DNA of 64,000 nucleotides from Octadecabacter temperatus (GTDB lineage Bacteria > Pseudomonadota > Alphaproteobacteria > Rhodobacterales > Rhodobacteraceae): assembly GCF_001187845.1 (NCBI RefSeq), contig NZ_CP012160.1:2728001-2792000 (forward strand), in the 5' to 3' direction. The notes beneath the pieces were generated by a model that was not told the DNA's origin, searched no databases, and worked only from the letters and a program-made list of their open reading frames with translations. Of this stretch, positions 7,114 through 15,473 are shown one piece after another (the stretch's first letter is position 1; the number at the start of each line of letters is the position of its first letter). A program made the position numbers and the translations under genes.

Positions 7114-9102
7114 ATGCTTCGTTCACTCCTGATCCTACTGACGTTTGTCGTCGCCCTTCCCGCCTATGCGCAAGACACTTGCGAATACGCGAACGACAAT
7201 GAATGCGACGAAGAGCGTTACGGCGGACAAGGGTATTGCGACGCAGGAAGCGATACGACGGACTGTACCTTGATGCGCGCTGGCATCGCGGATGACAGCT
7301 GCACATTCGCAAATGACAACGAATGTGACGAATACCGCTACAACGGCACAGGGTCTTGTCAGGACGGCTCCGACACCAGCGATTGCACGGCTTGGCAGGT
7401 TCAACGAGAGGCTGATTTTCTAGAGCGCGCGCGCGCCCTGGGCATTGCCGAACAAACCATCAATGAATTGGGCAACAACACCTGCCGTTGGAATAATGAC
7501 AATGAATGTGACGATATTCTTTATGGCGGCACTGGGGCCTGTGATCCCGGAACCGACGCGACAGATTGCCTTGCCTCCGTCAGCACAAGTGCTGCGATTG
7601 AGCCTTTGGTCGGGGGCGACAATTCTTGCCCATTCGCCAATGACAACGAATGCGACGAGGCGCGCTATGGTGGCCAAGGATTCTGTGATGCGGGTACAGA
7701 CACCAACGATTGTGCGGCAGGTGGCGATCTATTACGGACGCCGCTCGGCAATATAGGTGACAGCTGTGAATACGCGAACGACAGTGAATGTGACGAAGCG
7801 CGTTTCGGTGGCGGTGGCTACTGCGACGACGGCACCGACACATCTGATTGTCGCCAGTTGGCCGCGGGCTTGGATGATGACAGCTGCGATTGGGCAAACG
7901 ACGGCGAATGCGATGAGATGCGCTACGGCGGTGGAGGTCAATGCGTTGATGGCTCGGACGCGACAGACTGCGACATGTACGGAACCTCGCCCGAGGCTTT
8001 AGCCCGTTTACTTTCCCTCGTCCCTTCGGATTTGCGTGCGCAACTCGGCGATGACAGTTGTCAGTATTCCAATGACGGTGAATGTGATGACGTGAACTTT
8101 GGCGGCACGATTTATTGTGACGTTGGCACGGATGCGACCGATTGCCGTGCGATGGCGCTTGGTGGCGAAGACAGCTGCCGTTGGGCCAACGACAACGAAT
8201 GTGATGAACCCGGTATCGGCACCGACAACTGCACATCTGGTACCGATGTGACCGACTGCGCCGCCGTCGCTTACCTGCGCAATCGCACCGACACGTGTAA
8301 CTCAGCGTTTGATGGTATCTGCAACGAAGCCTCCGGTGGCGATGGCACATGCGAAGCATTCTCTGACACCGCCGATTGCCTTGGCCGTTCACGCCCTGCA
8401 GGTCTTGAGAACCATTTCTTTGGCCGCGACGACCGCTTCTTGGTTGATGCAACGCAGGCGCCATGGCGTTCGATCGGATCGCTAGAACTGCAAGACGGCT
8501 CTTGCACGGGTACGTTGGTTGGCCCGTCGCTTGTCTTGACTGCGGCGCACTGCGTTACGGATACGGGCAATGAAACCAACACGCCTGTTATGTTTCGTGC
8601 AGGTCTTTCACTGGGTAATTCAGTAGGCGAGGCCAAAGTGACTGCAGCGGTCTTTGACCCGAACTATACACCCGACACGCAAGAGGCTGGCGGCGGAAAT
8701 GGTCACGACTGGGCGCTGGTTGTTCTAGATCGCAACCTTGGTGACGAAATCGGTTACTTAAATGTACATGAGCTTACTGCAACCGACATCAGTCAGATCG
8801 GGCGATCTGGACTGTTGGTCAATCAAGCTGGCTATTCATGGGATACGGGCGACAACCTGTCGGGCAACCAAGGCTGTCGTGTTGTTGAAGCGTTTGAGGA
8901 CAACTCAATCCTCCATGAATGTGACACGGCACAAGGCGACAGTGGCTCGCCGTTCTTGCTCAACGTTGATGGGGAGTGGAAAATCATCGCGGTAGACAGT
9001 CAGTTCTTCCGTTCTGATGAAGAAGACAAGTCCCCCTTCAGCCAAGCGAACCTCGCGGTCGATAGTCGCGCATTCGCAGCTGCTGTCGCGCAGCAGCAAT
9101 AG
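7114..9102 (+). CDS. Secreted Cys-rich repeat protein with trypsin-like serine protease domain
   Basis: A 662-aa exported protein. After a signal peptide (about residues 1-20, PAYAQ) come nine four-cysteine repeats of about 30 residues, the last two more diverged, spanning roughly residues 21-425. The C-terminal part, from about 445, is a chymotrypsin-fold S1 protease with an intact triad: H479 in LTAAHC, D532 in HDWALV and S610 in GDSGSP. The protease start (DATQAPWRSIG) resembles glutamyl-endopeptidase/V8-like bacterial enzymes more than IVGG-type trypsins. The ATG at 7114 begins the signal peptide; the open frame upstream to 7069 gives no better start. The first three repeats and spacer duplicate the preceding gene. 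There is no membrane anchor or autotransporter domain, so it should be periplasmic or released. The repeats may bind calcium or a surface, or restrain the protease; this is inference. Confidence 0.85.
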   Translation: MLRSLLILLTFVVALPAYAQDTCEYANDNECDEERYGGQGYCDAGSDTTDCTLMRAGIADDSCTFANDNECDEYRYNGTGSCQDGSDTSDCTAWQVQREADFLERARALGIAEQTINELGNNTCRWNNDNECDDILYGGTGACDPGTDATDCLASVSTSAAIEPLVGGDNSCPFANDNECDEARYGGQGFCDAGTDTNDCAAGGDLLRTPLGNIGDSCEYANDSECDEARFGGGGYCDDGTDTSDCRQLAAGLDDDSCDWANDGECDEMRYGGGGQCVDGSDATDCDMYGTSPEALARLLSLVPSDLRAQLGDDSCQYSNDGECDDVNFGGTIYCDVGTDATDCRAMALGGEDSCRWANDNECDEPGIGTDNCTSGTDVTDCAAVAYLRNRTDTCNSAFDGICNEASGGDGTCEAFSDTADCLGRSRPAGLENHFFGRDDRFLVDATQAPWRSIGSLELQDGSCTGTLVGPSLVLTAAHCVTDTGNETNTPVMFRAGLSLGNSVGEAKVTAAVFDPNYTPDTQEAGGGNGHDWALVVLDRNLGDEIGYLNVHELTATDISQIGRSGLLVNQAGYSWDTGDNLSGNQGCRVVEAFEDNSILHECDTAQGDSGSPFLLNVDGEWKIIAVDSQFFRSDEEDKSPFSQANLAVDSRAFAAAVAQQQ

Positions 9103-9113
9103 CCTTACTCGAG

Positions 9114-9159
9114 TTAAGTCCAGTTTACTTTCACATAGGGCCAGTTAGTCTGGCCCTAT
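9114..9159 (+). promoter_or_regulatory. Candidate TauR autoregulatory operator at the tauR start
   Basis: Three boxes: TTAAGTCCAG at 9114-9123 (reverse of CTGGACTTAA), ATAGGGCCAG at 9135-9144 (reverse orientation, 21 bases on) and CTGGCCCTAT at 9150-9159 (forward). The last two form a perfect 10-bp inverted repeat around five bases, and the right arm covers the first two bases of the tauR ATG. Protein bound here should block its own transcription or initiation. Confidence 0.7.
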
Positions 9160-10621
9160 GGCCCTACCCGTCGAAACCTTTTTCTTGCACCCCGATGCCG
9201 AAGGCACGTTGCAAACCCAAGTCCGCCAATTGGTCGCGGAAGGTATTCTCGCGGGGCGATTTCGCCCTGGTGAAAAACTGCCCTCATCGCGCAAGCTGGC
9301 CGCACACCTCGGCGTAAGTCGGATCACCATCACCCTCGCATTCACCGAACTTTTGGCAGATGACTATATCGTCGCGCAGGGACGGTCTGGCTATTTCGTT
9401 TCCGAGAACGCGCCCGAGCCACCTCAGTTTCCCGCCACCGCAAGCGAAGACAGCACCGTGGATTGGAGCCGTGCAATTGGCCAGCGTTTCACACCCACAC
9501 AAGGGATCGCCAAACCAAGAGACTGGGCTCAATACCGATACCCGTTCGTTTACGGGCAAGCTGACCCGACATTATTTGATTCCGCGAATTGGCGTCTTTG
9601 CGCACTAGAAGCGCTGGGCAAGAAAGACTTTGATGCACTCACCGCGGATTACTACGACAGCGACGACCCAAAATTGCTCGACTTTATCGCGCGCCAAACC
9701 CTGCCGCGTCGGGGTATCCTCGCCAAGCCTGATGAGATTTTACTTACCCTAGGCGCGCAAAACGCACTGTGGTTAACGGCCCAAGTGTTGCTAACACAAC
9801 GGCGCACCGCCGCCATTGAAGACCCATGTTATCCAGCGATGCGTGGAATTCTTGAGCAATCTCGCTGTCACCTTCATGCTATTCCCGTCGATAAGGATGG
9901 CCTTCCACCGGATAGCCTCCCTGCTGAAACCGATGTGGTATTCACCACACCGAGCCATCAATGCCCGACGGCTGCAACGATGCCGATGTCACGTCGCATG
10001 GCCCTTCTTGAGAAAGCGGAGAAGGATGATTTTCTGATCGTTGAGGACGACTACGAATTTGAGATGTCTTTTCTGACGCCGCCATCCCCTGCGCTAAAAT
10101 CTCTCGATAAGAACGGGCGGGTTATTTACGTCGGCAGTTTTTCCAAATCGTTGTTCCCTGGTTTGCGACTTGGGTACTTGGTTGGCCCTGCACCGTTTAT
10201 CCGCGAAGCCCGCGCACTCAGGGCATCTGTTTTACGCCATCCTCCGGGACATATCCAACGTACTGTGACGTATTTCCTATCACGCGGTCATTACGACGCC
10301 CTCGTTGGTCGAATGGGTCGCGCATTTCATGATCGACGCAAGATGATGGACAAAGCCGTTGAAGACACGGGCCTGACGGTCGCCGGCTCCGGTAGTTTTG
10401 GCGGTTCAGCCCTTTGGATGCGCGCGCCGAAACATATCGATACTCGCCATCTTGCACAGCGACTTTCCGAACAGGGCGTTTTGATCGAACCGGGTCATGC
10501 GTTTTTTAGTGGCGAAGATGCTCCAAAGAACTTTTACCGATTGGCCTACAGTTCGATCCCATCTAAGCGCATCGCTAACGGGATCGAAATCTTGGCGCGT
10601 ACGCTTCGCAGTATGAGTTAG
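9158..10621 (+). CDS. tauR: Taurine-responsive MocR/GntR-type regulator TauR
   Basis: A 487-aa MocR-subfamily regulator. A GntR-type winged helix-turn-helix (about residues 15-85, with GEKLPSSRKLAAHLGVSR) is joined to a fold-type I aminotransferase domain (about 110-480) that keeps the PLP lysine K330 in GSFSKSLFPGLRLGY. In this family the domain binds PLP and an amine ligand to sense rather than catalyse. Position between tpa and xsc, and the repeated boxes at all three promoters, identify it as TauR, a known activator of taurine genes in Rhodobacter. No clear Shine-Dalgarno sequence precedes the ATG at 9158, so the mRNA may be leaderless or poorly translated. The start codon lies inside its own presumed operator. 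Confidence 0.88.
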   Translation: MALPVETFFLHPDAEGTLQTQVRQLVAEGILAGRFRPGEKLPSSRKLAAHLGVSRITITLAFTELLADDYIVAQGRSGYFVSENAPEPPQFPATASEDSTVDWSRAIGQRFTPTQGIAKPRDWAQYRYPFVYGQADPTLFDSANWRLCALEALGKKDFDALTADYYDSDDPKLLDFIARQTLPRRGILAKPDEILLTLGAQNALWLTAQVLLTQRRTAAIEDPCYPAMRGILEQSRCHLHAIPVDKDGLPPDSLPAETDVVFTTPSHQCPTAATMPMSRRMALLEKAEKDDFLIVEDDYEFEMSFLTPPSPALKSLDKNGRVIYVGSFSKSLFPGLRLGYLVGPAPFIREARALRASVLRHPPGHIQRTVTYFLSRGHYDALVGRMGRAFHDRRKMMDKAVEDTGLTVAGSGSFGGSALWMRAPKHIDTRHLAQRLSEQGVLIEPGHAFFSGEDAPKNFYRLAYSSIPSKRIANGIEILARTLRSMS

Positions 10622-10682
10622 ACGACTGGCATTCCACATCGTGTAGCCTTCGGGCTCGACAGCTAGATCACGAATGAGACTA

Positions 10683-10761
10683 ATGGTCTTAATTTCAAAC
10701 AAGTTGGTCCTAAGTGACAAAGTCAACTGGACCTAACAGGAAACGCACCAAAACCTTACAT
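10683..10761 (+). promoter_or_regulatory. Candidate TauR box array and promoter of the xsc operon
   Basis: Three direct repeats in the same orientation: ATGGTCTTAA at 10683, TTGGTCCTAA at 10704 and CTGGACCTAA at 10727, stepping 21 and 23 bases, close to two helical turns. A TTACAT -10-like hexamer at 10756-10761 puts the third box over the -35 region, as expected for an activator. xsc starts 33 bases further on. Confidence 0.68.
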
Positions 10762-10794
10762 TCCGCACAAACTTGCTCCAAAAGGGATTCCCAA

Positions 10795-12576
10795 ATGAAG
10801 ATGACGACCGAAGAGGCCTTCGTAAAAACGCTCCAGATGCACGGCATCGACAATGCTTTCGGGATTATTGGTTCTGCCATGATGCCAATCTCTGATATTT
10901 TCCCTGATGCAGGCATCACATTCTGGGATTGTGCACACGAAACATCTGGCGGCATGATGGCGGACGGTTTTACCCGCGCGACAGGCAAGATGTCCATGAT
11001 GATCGCGCAGAACGGCCCCGGCATTACGAACTTCGTGACCGCTGTGAAAACAGCCTATTGGAACCACACACCTGTTCTGTTGGTCACGCCGCAAGCCGCA
11101 AACAAAACAATCGGCCAAGGTGGGTTCCAAGAGATGGAACAGATGAACCTGTTCGCGGATTGTGTTGCCTACCAAGAAGAAGTGCGCGACCCGTCCCGCA
11201 TCGCCGAAACACTGAACCGCGTGATCATGCAGGCCAAACGCGCCTCTGCCCCTGCGCAGATCAACGTTCCACGTGATTTCTGGACACAAGTGATCGACAT
11301 CGAACTTCCAACAATCGTTAACTTCGAATTGCCACAAGGTGGAGAAGCAGCTGTGCAAGAAGCCGCAGACTTGCTGTCTTCCGCGAAATTCCCTGTCATC
11401 CTGAACGGTGCTGGCGCAATCCTGTCTGTTGGCGGCATCGAAGCGTCCCGCGTTTTGGCTGAAACGCTCGACGCGCCAGTTTGCGTTGGCTACCAACACA
11501 ACGACGCTTTCCCGGGCAACCACCCACTTTACGCAGGTCCATTGGGCTACAACGGGTCCAAGGCGGGCATGGAGCTGATTTCGCAAGCCGACGTTGTTTT
11601 GTGCCTCGGCACACGTTTGAACCCGTTCTCAACCCTACCAGGCTATGGCATTGATTATTGGCCGACCGACGCGAAGATCATTCAGGTTGACCTGAACCCC
11701 GACCGCATAGGCCTGACCAAAAAGGTCACAGTTGGTATCGTGGGTGACGCAGCCAAAGTCGCTACAGCCATTTCGTCTAAGCTAGCCGATGGCGCTGGCG
11801 ATGCGGGTCGTAAAGAGCGCAAAGAAAACATCGCGCAGACCAAATCTGCTTGGGCTCAAGAACTGACATCCATGACAGAAGAGCAGGACGATCCGGGAAC
11901 AGACTGGAACGTGCGTGCACGTGCGGCTAAGCCAGATTGGATGGCACCACGCATGGCCTGGCGTGCCATTCAGGCGGCTTTGCCGACTGACGCGATCATT
12001 TCTTCTGACATTGGCAACAACTGTGCGATCGGTAACGCGTACCCATCCTTTGATGACAGCCGTAAGTATCTGGCACCCGGCCTGTTCGGCCCATGTGGTT
12101 ACGGTCTTCCATCTATCGTAGGTGCGAAAATCGGTCAGCGCGATGTACCGGTTGTTGGTTTCGCTGGCGACGGCGCGTTCGGTATCTCTGTGAACGAACT
12201 CACTGCGATCGGCCGTGGCGAATGGCCTGCGATCACGCAGATCGTATTCCGCAATTACCAGTGGGGTGCTGAAAAGCGGAACTCGACACTGTGGTTCGAC
12301 GACAACTTTGTTGGCACAGAGCTGGACGAAGGTGTATCCTACGCTGGCATCGCAAACGCATGTGGTCTGAAAGGCGTCGTTGCACGCACGCAGGACGAGC
12401 TAACCGCAGCACTGGCCCAAGCGATCAAGGATCAAATGGAAAACGGAATCACCACGCTGATCGAAGCGATGATCAACCAAGAGCTTGGCGATCCGTTCCG
12501 CCGTGACGCCATGAAGAAACCTGTCGAAGTTGCGGGTATTTCCATGGAAGACATGCGCGAACAGAAGCTTGCGTAA
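10795..12576 (+). CDS. xsc: Sulfoacetaldehyde acetyltransferase
   Basis: A 593-aa thiamine-diphosphate enzyme that converts sulfoacetaldehyde and phosphate into acetyl phosphate and sulfite, the C-S bond-breaking step of taurine dissimilation. The ThDP-activating glutamate is E49 in CAHETSGG, and the Mg/ThDP-binding GDG motif is at residues 458-460. The three-domain layout and length match acetolactate-synthase relatives, and the N-terminus (MKMTTEEAFVKTLQ) is characteristic of Xsc. The ATG at 10795 follows AAGGG; 27 upstream codons in frame run through the promoter region and are discarded. It is the first gene of a long run with pta, ackA and tauE. Confidence 0.95.
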   Translation: MKMTTEEAFVKTLQMHGIDNAFGIIGSAMMPISDIFPDAGITFWDCAHETSGGMMADGFTRATGKMSMMIAQNGPGITNFVTAVKTAYWNHTPVLLVTPQAANKTIGQGGFQEMEQMNLFADCVAYQEEVRDPSRIAETLNRVIMQAKRASAPAQINVPRDFWTQVIDIELPTIVNFELPQGGEAAVQEAADLLSSAKFPVILNGAGAILSVGGIEASRVLAETLDAPVCVGYQHNDAFPGNHPLYAGPLGYNGSKAGMELISQADVVLCLGTRLNPFSTLPGYGIDYWPTDAKIIQVDLNPDRIGLTKKVTVGIVGDAAKVATAISSKLADGAGDAGRKERKENIAQTKSAWAQELTSMTEEQDDPGTDWNVRARAAKPDWMAPRMAWRAIQAALPTDAIISSDIGNNCAIGNAYPSFDDSRKYLAPGLFGPCGYGLPSIVGAKIGQRDVPVVGFAGDGAFGISVNELTAIGRGEWPAITQIVFRNYQWGAEKRNSTLWFDDNFVGTELDEGVSYAGIANACGLKGVVARTQDELTAALAQAIKDQMENGITTLIEAMINQELGDPFRRDAMKKPVEVAGISMEDMREQKLA

Positions 12577-12592
12577 CGCGCCCTGAAAGATA

Positions 12593-12622
12593 GGGTCGGG
12601 GCGAACATAATCATCCCGACCC
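12593..12622 (+). other. Intercistronic hairpin between xsc and pta
   Basis: GGGTCGGG at 12593-12600 pairs perfectly with CCCGACCC at 12615-12622 across a 14-base loop. No T-run follows, so it is more likely an mRNA processing or stability element, or a partial attenuator that keeps xsc expression above the downstream genes, than a true terminator. Confidence 0.6.
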
Positions 12623-12648
12623 GAATTCCGAGAAAGGCTCGTACATTC

Positions 12649-13584
12649 ATGTCCGACTATCCGTTTCAATCCAAAACTGCCCCTGTCGCGCCTGCCCGTC
12701 TAATGACGCAAGCCCGCAGGATGCCCACGCCGCGTGTAGCACTGGTTAACGCTGGTGCCGTGACCCCGCTGGCAGGTATCCGCGAAGCCCAAGAAGCGGG
12801 TCTTGCCGATCCGATCTTAATCGGTGACGAGACCAAAATCCGCTCCGCCGCCGATGAAATCGGCTATGATATTTCCACCCTACGTTTGATCCACGCCCCT
12901 CATGCCGAAGCCGCTGTGAAAGCCGCTGAACTGGCCCGCAACGGAGAGGCAGACGCGATCATGAAAGGTCAGGTCCACACCTCGACGTTTCTAAAGGGAT
13001 TGCTCCCATCCAAAGCTGGATTGCGCGACAAGGGTACCCGCTGCGGTCATGTGTTTCACATCACCGCCCCTGGTTCTGATCGACCGTTGCTTCTTACTGA
13101 TGCGGCGCTGAATGTAGACCCCAGCGTCGAAACCCGTCAGGCCTGCTTGACGCACGCGGTGCATCTGGCGAAAACTCTTGGCAACGACCGCCCGAAGGCG
13201 GCGTTGCTAGCCCCGACCGAAGACCCAATTCCGTCGATCGCAAACACGATGGAATCCGCTGCAATCGCCACATGGGCACGCGACCATCTGCCAGATGCAG
13301 ATGTGGCTGGGCCTATCGCAATGGATCTAATTCTGTCCAAAGATGCCGCCGCCGTCAAAGGCTACGACAGCCCCGTTGCTGGGGACGCCGACATTATCGT
13401 TTCGCCAAACATCACCACAGGCAACGCACTGTTTAAGCTAATGGTAATTGGCATGGGCTGTTGTGCAGGTGGCATAGTTATTGGGGCGAAAGTGCCAATC
13501 TTGCTGACGTCACGCAGCCAAAAGTCTCCCGCCCGCCTTGCGTCAGCTGCGTTAGGCGCAGTGCTGGCTGGGGCAGCCGTATGA
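12649..13584 (+). CDS. pta: Phosphate acetyltransferase
   Basis: A 311-aa phosphotransacetylase of the short (Pta/Ptb) type, converting acetyl phosphate from Xsc to acetyl-CoA. Typical segments are GEADAIMKGQVHTSTFLKG near residue 105, LLLTDAALNVDP near 145 and VSPNITTGNALFK near 255. It lacks the long N-terminal regulatory domain of enterobacterial Pta. It lies 72 bases after xsc, with a hairpin between them, and its TGA overlaps the ackA ATG. Butyryltransferase activity is the main alternative, but the xsc-pta-ackA order makes acetyl phosphate the natural substrate. Confidence 0.9.
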   Translation: MSDYPFQSKTAPVAPARLMTQARRMPTPRVALVNAGAVTPLAGIREAQEAGLADPILIGDETKIRSAADEIGYDISTLRLIHAPHAEAAVKAAELARNGEADAIMKGQVHTSTFLKGLLPSKAGLRDKGTRCGHVFHITAPGSDRPLLLTDAALNVDPSVETRQACLTHAVHLAKTLGNDRPKAALLAPTEDPIPSIANTMESAAIATWARDHLPDADVAGPIAMDLILSKDAAAVKGYDSPVAGDADIIVSPNITTGNALFKLMVIGMGCCAGGIVIGAKVPILLTSRSQKSPARLASAALGAVLAGAAV

Positions 13585-14633
13585 TCCTTGTTCTCAATAC
13601 CGGTTCGTCGTCGATAAAAGCGGCGGTATTTGACGGCGAGATCGCCGAACAAGCTACGGCTACGCTTACAGGTCTGGGTAACAGCAACGGACGCGCCGTG
13701 CTTGAGGTCGGCGGCGTAAAGTCGGCTGTTGATGCCCCTGACCACGCCGCAGGTATCGGTGTTATGCTTGAAGCGCTTGGCGCACATCCATTCAGCGCCG
13801 TGGCGCACCGTGTTGTTCACGGCGGAACCGCCCTTGTTGCGCCGACAAAACTGGATGCCCATAAGATCAAAGTGATCGAGGCGAATGTGCCCCTCGCCCC
13901 GTTGCACAACCCACCTGCGTTGGCGGGTATTGCAGCTATCGCTTCCGCGCGCCCCGATCTACCACAGTACGCCAGTTTTGACACCGCGTTTCATGCGACC
14001 AACCCTGCGGTTGCGACAACATATGCGATCCCACAGGAAGACCGCGACCTTGGTCTGCGCCGCTACGGGTTTCACGGGTTGTCTTACGCATGGATGGTCA
14101 ATCAATTTGGCGCAGCCTTGCCCGACCGTTTGTTAGCTTTCCACCTCGGCAATGGTGCGTCCCTGTGCGCGATCAAAGCAGGTAGATCCACTGCCAGTTC
14201 CATGGGGTATTCGCCTTTGGACGGGCTGACGATGGGAACGCGTTCTGGTGCGATTGATGGCATGGCTGTGCTGCGCATGGCGGAAATCCACGGCGCAGAT
14301 GAAGCATCGCGTCGCTTGAATAAGGATTCTGGCCTAAAGGGATTAGGCGGCGCCAACGACATGCGCCTGCTGCTCGCGGCAGACACGGATGATGCGAAAT
14401 TTGCGGTCGATCATTTTTGTTATTGGGCTGCGCGGCACGCTGGGTCTGCAGTTGTTGCGATGGGCGGTGTTGATGCTGTCGCGTTTACGGGCGGGATCGG
14501 CGAGAACTCGGCCGAAATCCGTACACGTATCATGGCGCATCTGAAATTCCTTGGTGAAGTCCCTGTGCATGTGATCAAGGCGGACGAAGAACGCCAAATC
14601 GCACTGGATGCGACCAATTTGGGTGCCGCATGA
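13581..14633 (+). CDS. ackA: Acetate kinase (compact)
   Basis: A 350-aa acetate/propionate kinase that uses acetyl phosphate to make ATP and acetate. Visible motifs are NTGSSSIK at the N-terminus, HRVVHGG, SFDTAFH, RYGFHGLS, HLGNGAS, MGTRSGAIDG and FTGGIGENS, so all nucleotide and substrate loops are present. At 350 residues it is about 40-50 shorter than typical AckA (390-400), because of tighter loops rather than a truncated end. The ATG at 13581 overlaps the pta stop (ATGA); an upstream open stretch only continues inside pta in another frame. With pta it gives the cell two exits from acetyl phosphate. Confidence 0.9.
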   Translation: MILVLNTGSSSIKAAVFDGEIAEQATATLTGLGNSNGRAVLEVGGVKSAVDAPDHAAGIGVMLEALGAHPFSAVAHRVVHGGTALVAPTKLDAHKIKVIEANVPLAPLHNPPALAGIAAIASARPDLPQYASFDTAFHATNPAVATTYAIPQEDRDLGLRRYGFHGLSYAWMVNQFGAALPDRLLAFHLGNGASLCAIKAGRSTASSMGYSPLDGLTMGTRSGAIDGMAVLRMAEIHGADEASRRLNKDSGLKGLGGANDMRLLLAADTDDAKFAVDHFCYWAARHAGSAVVAMGGVDAVAFTGGIGENSAEIRTRIMAHLKFLGEVPVHVIKADEERQIALDATNLGAA

Positions 14634-15394
14634 TGGACTGGATTCTAGAGGCAACAGAACTATCCCAAGACGAGTTCTTGATTTTGGCTGGCCTCACGTT
14701 GCTTGCTGGCATCGTGCGCGGGTTTTCCGGATTTGCACTTTCCGCAATGGTTATGGCAACAGCGGTTGTCATCCTGCCACCAATTGAGCTGATACCGATG
14801 CTGTGGTGGTTGGAAATGTCCGCGTCCGTGTTGATGTTAAAAAACGGCTGGGCTGAAGCAGACCGCCCGATGACTTACGGTCTTGTTATTGCAGCCTTGA
14901 TCGGCTGGCCGATTGGTCTTTGGCTGACGCTATCCTTGCCGGTTGAAACCTCAAAAGCCCTCGCATTAAGCGTGATCGTTGTATTGGCGATAAGCCAACT
15001 GGCGAATTTAAAGCTGACATTTTTGGCAAGCAAAGCGGGTCTTTACGGGACAGGTATTATCGCAGGGATCGTGTCCGGCGTTGCCCATGTCGGTGGCATG
15101 GTTGTTGCCTTCTATGTGTTGGCTGCCAACCAACCTGCACGCGTCATGCGTGCATCTCTTGTTCTTTACCTTTTCCTAGGCTCGGCGTCGTCCATGCTTG
15201 TGCTTTTGCTATTCGGGGTGATGGATTTTTCCGGTGTTTCACGCGGTTTAGTTTTCGCACTGCCAACAATGTTTGGCGTTCTGTTAGGCCAACAGCTCTT
15301 TACCGAACGGCTTGCGCCTTACTACCGCCCATTCTGTTTAACCCTGCTTATTGGCCTTGCCCTGCTTGGCCTGATCCGAACCCAACTCGCATAA
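14630..15394 (+). CDS. TauE/SafE-family sulfite exporter
   Basis: A 254-aa integral membrane protein with about eight hydrophobic segments in two repeats (LAGIVRGFSGFALSAM in the first, GIIAGIVSGVAHVGG in the second), the glycine-rich signature of the TauE/SafE permeases. Members encoded with xsc are thought to export sulfite (or sulfoacetate) made during sulfonate breakdown. It starts at an ATG overlapping the ackA stop, so it is tightly coupled to the acetyl phosphate genes. Upstream of soeABC, it offers an alternative to oxidation: sulfite can leave the cell or be turned into sulfate. The exact substrate cannot be read from the sequence. Confidence 0.85.
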   Translation: MMDWILEATELSQDEFLILAGLTLLAGIVRGFSGFALSAMVMATAVVILPPIELIPMLWWLEMSASVLMLKNGWAEADRPMTYGLVIAALIGWPIGLWLTLSLPVETSKALALSVIVVLAISQLANLKLTFLASKAGLYGTGIIAGIVSGVAHVGGMVVAFYVLAANQPARVMRASLVLYLFLGSASSMLVLLLFGVMDFSGVSRGLVFALPTMFGVLLGQQLFTERLAPYYRPFCLTLLIGLALLGLIRTQLA

Positions 15395-15473
15395 AAATGC
15401 GCCGCGACCCATTGCAAAACTGCTCACAAACGTGGAATTGATCCATGATTGATGCACTCCGGAGAAGACCACT

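Noticed and set aside
7180..8400. Regular repeats that might be mistaken for a CRISPR or satellite array
   Set aside because: The repeat is about 90-130 bases, degenerate at DNA level, in frame, and conserved at protein level as four-cysteine modules; it is coding.
7580..8464. A 294-residue minus-strand frame opposite the Cys-rich protease gene
   Set aside because: Its composition (His, Arg, Cys, Ser) is the mirror image of the repetitive Asp/Cys/Gly codons on the plus strand; no start signal or known motif.
13461..13580. Upstream extension of ackA
   Set aside because: These 40 codons lie inside pta in another frame; the family N-terminus starts at the ATGA overlap at 13581.
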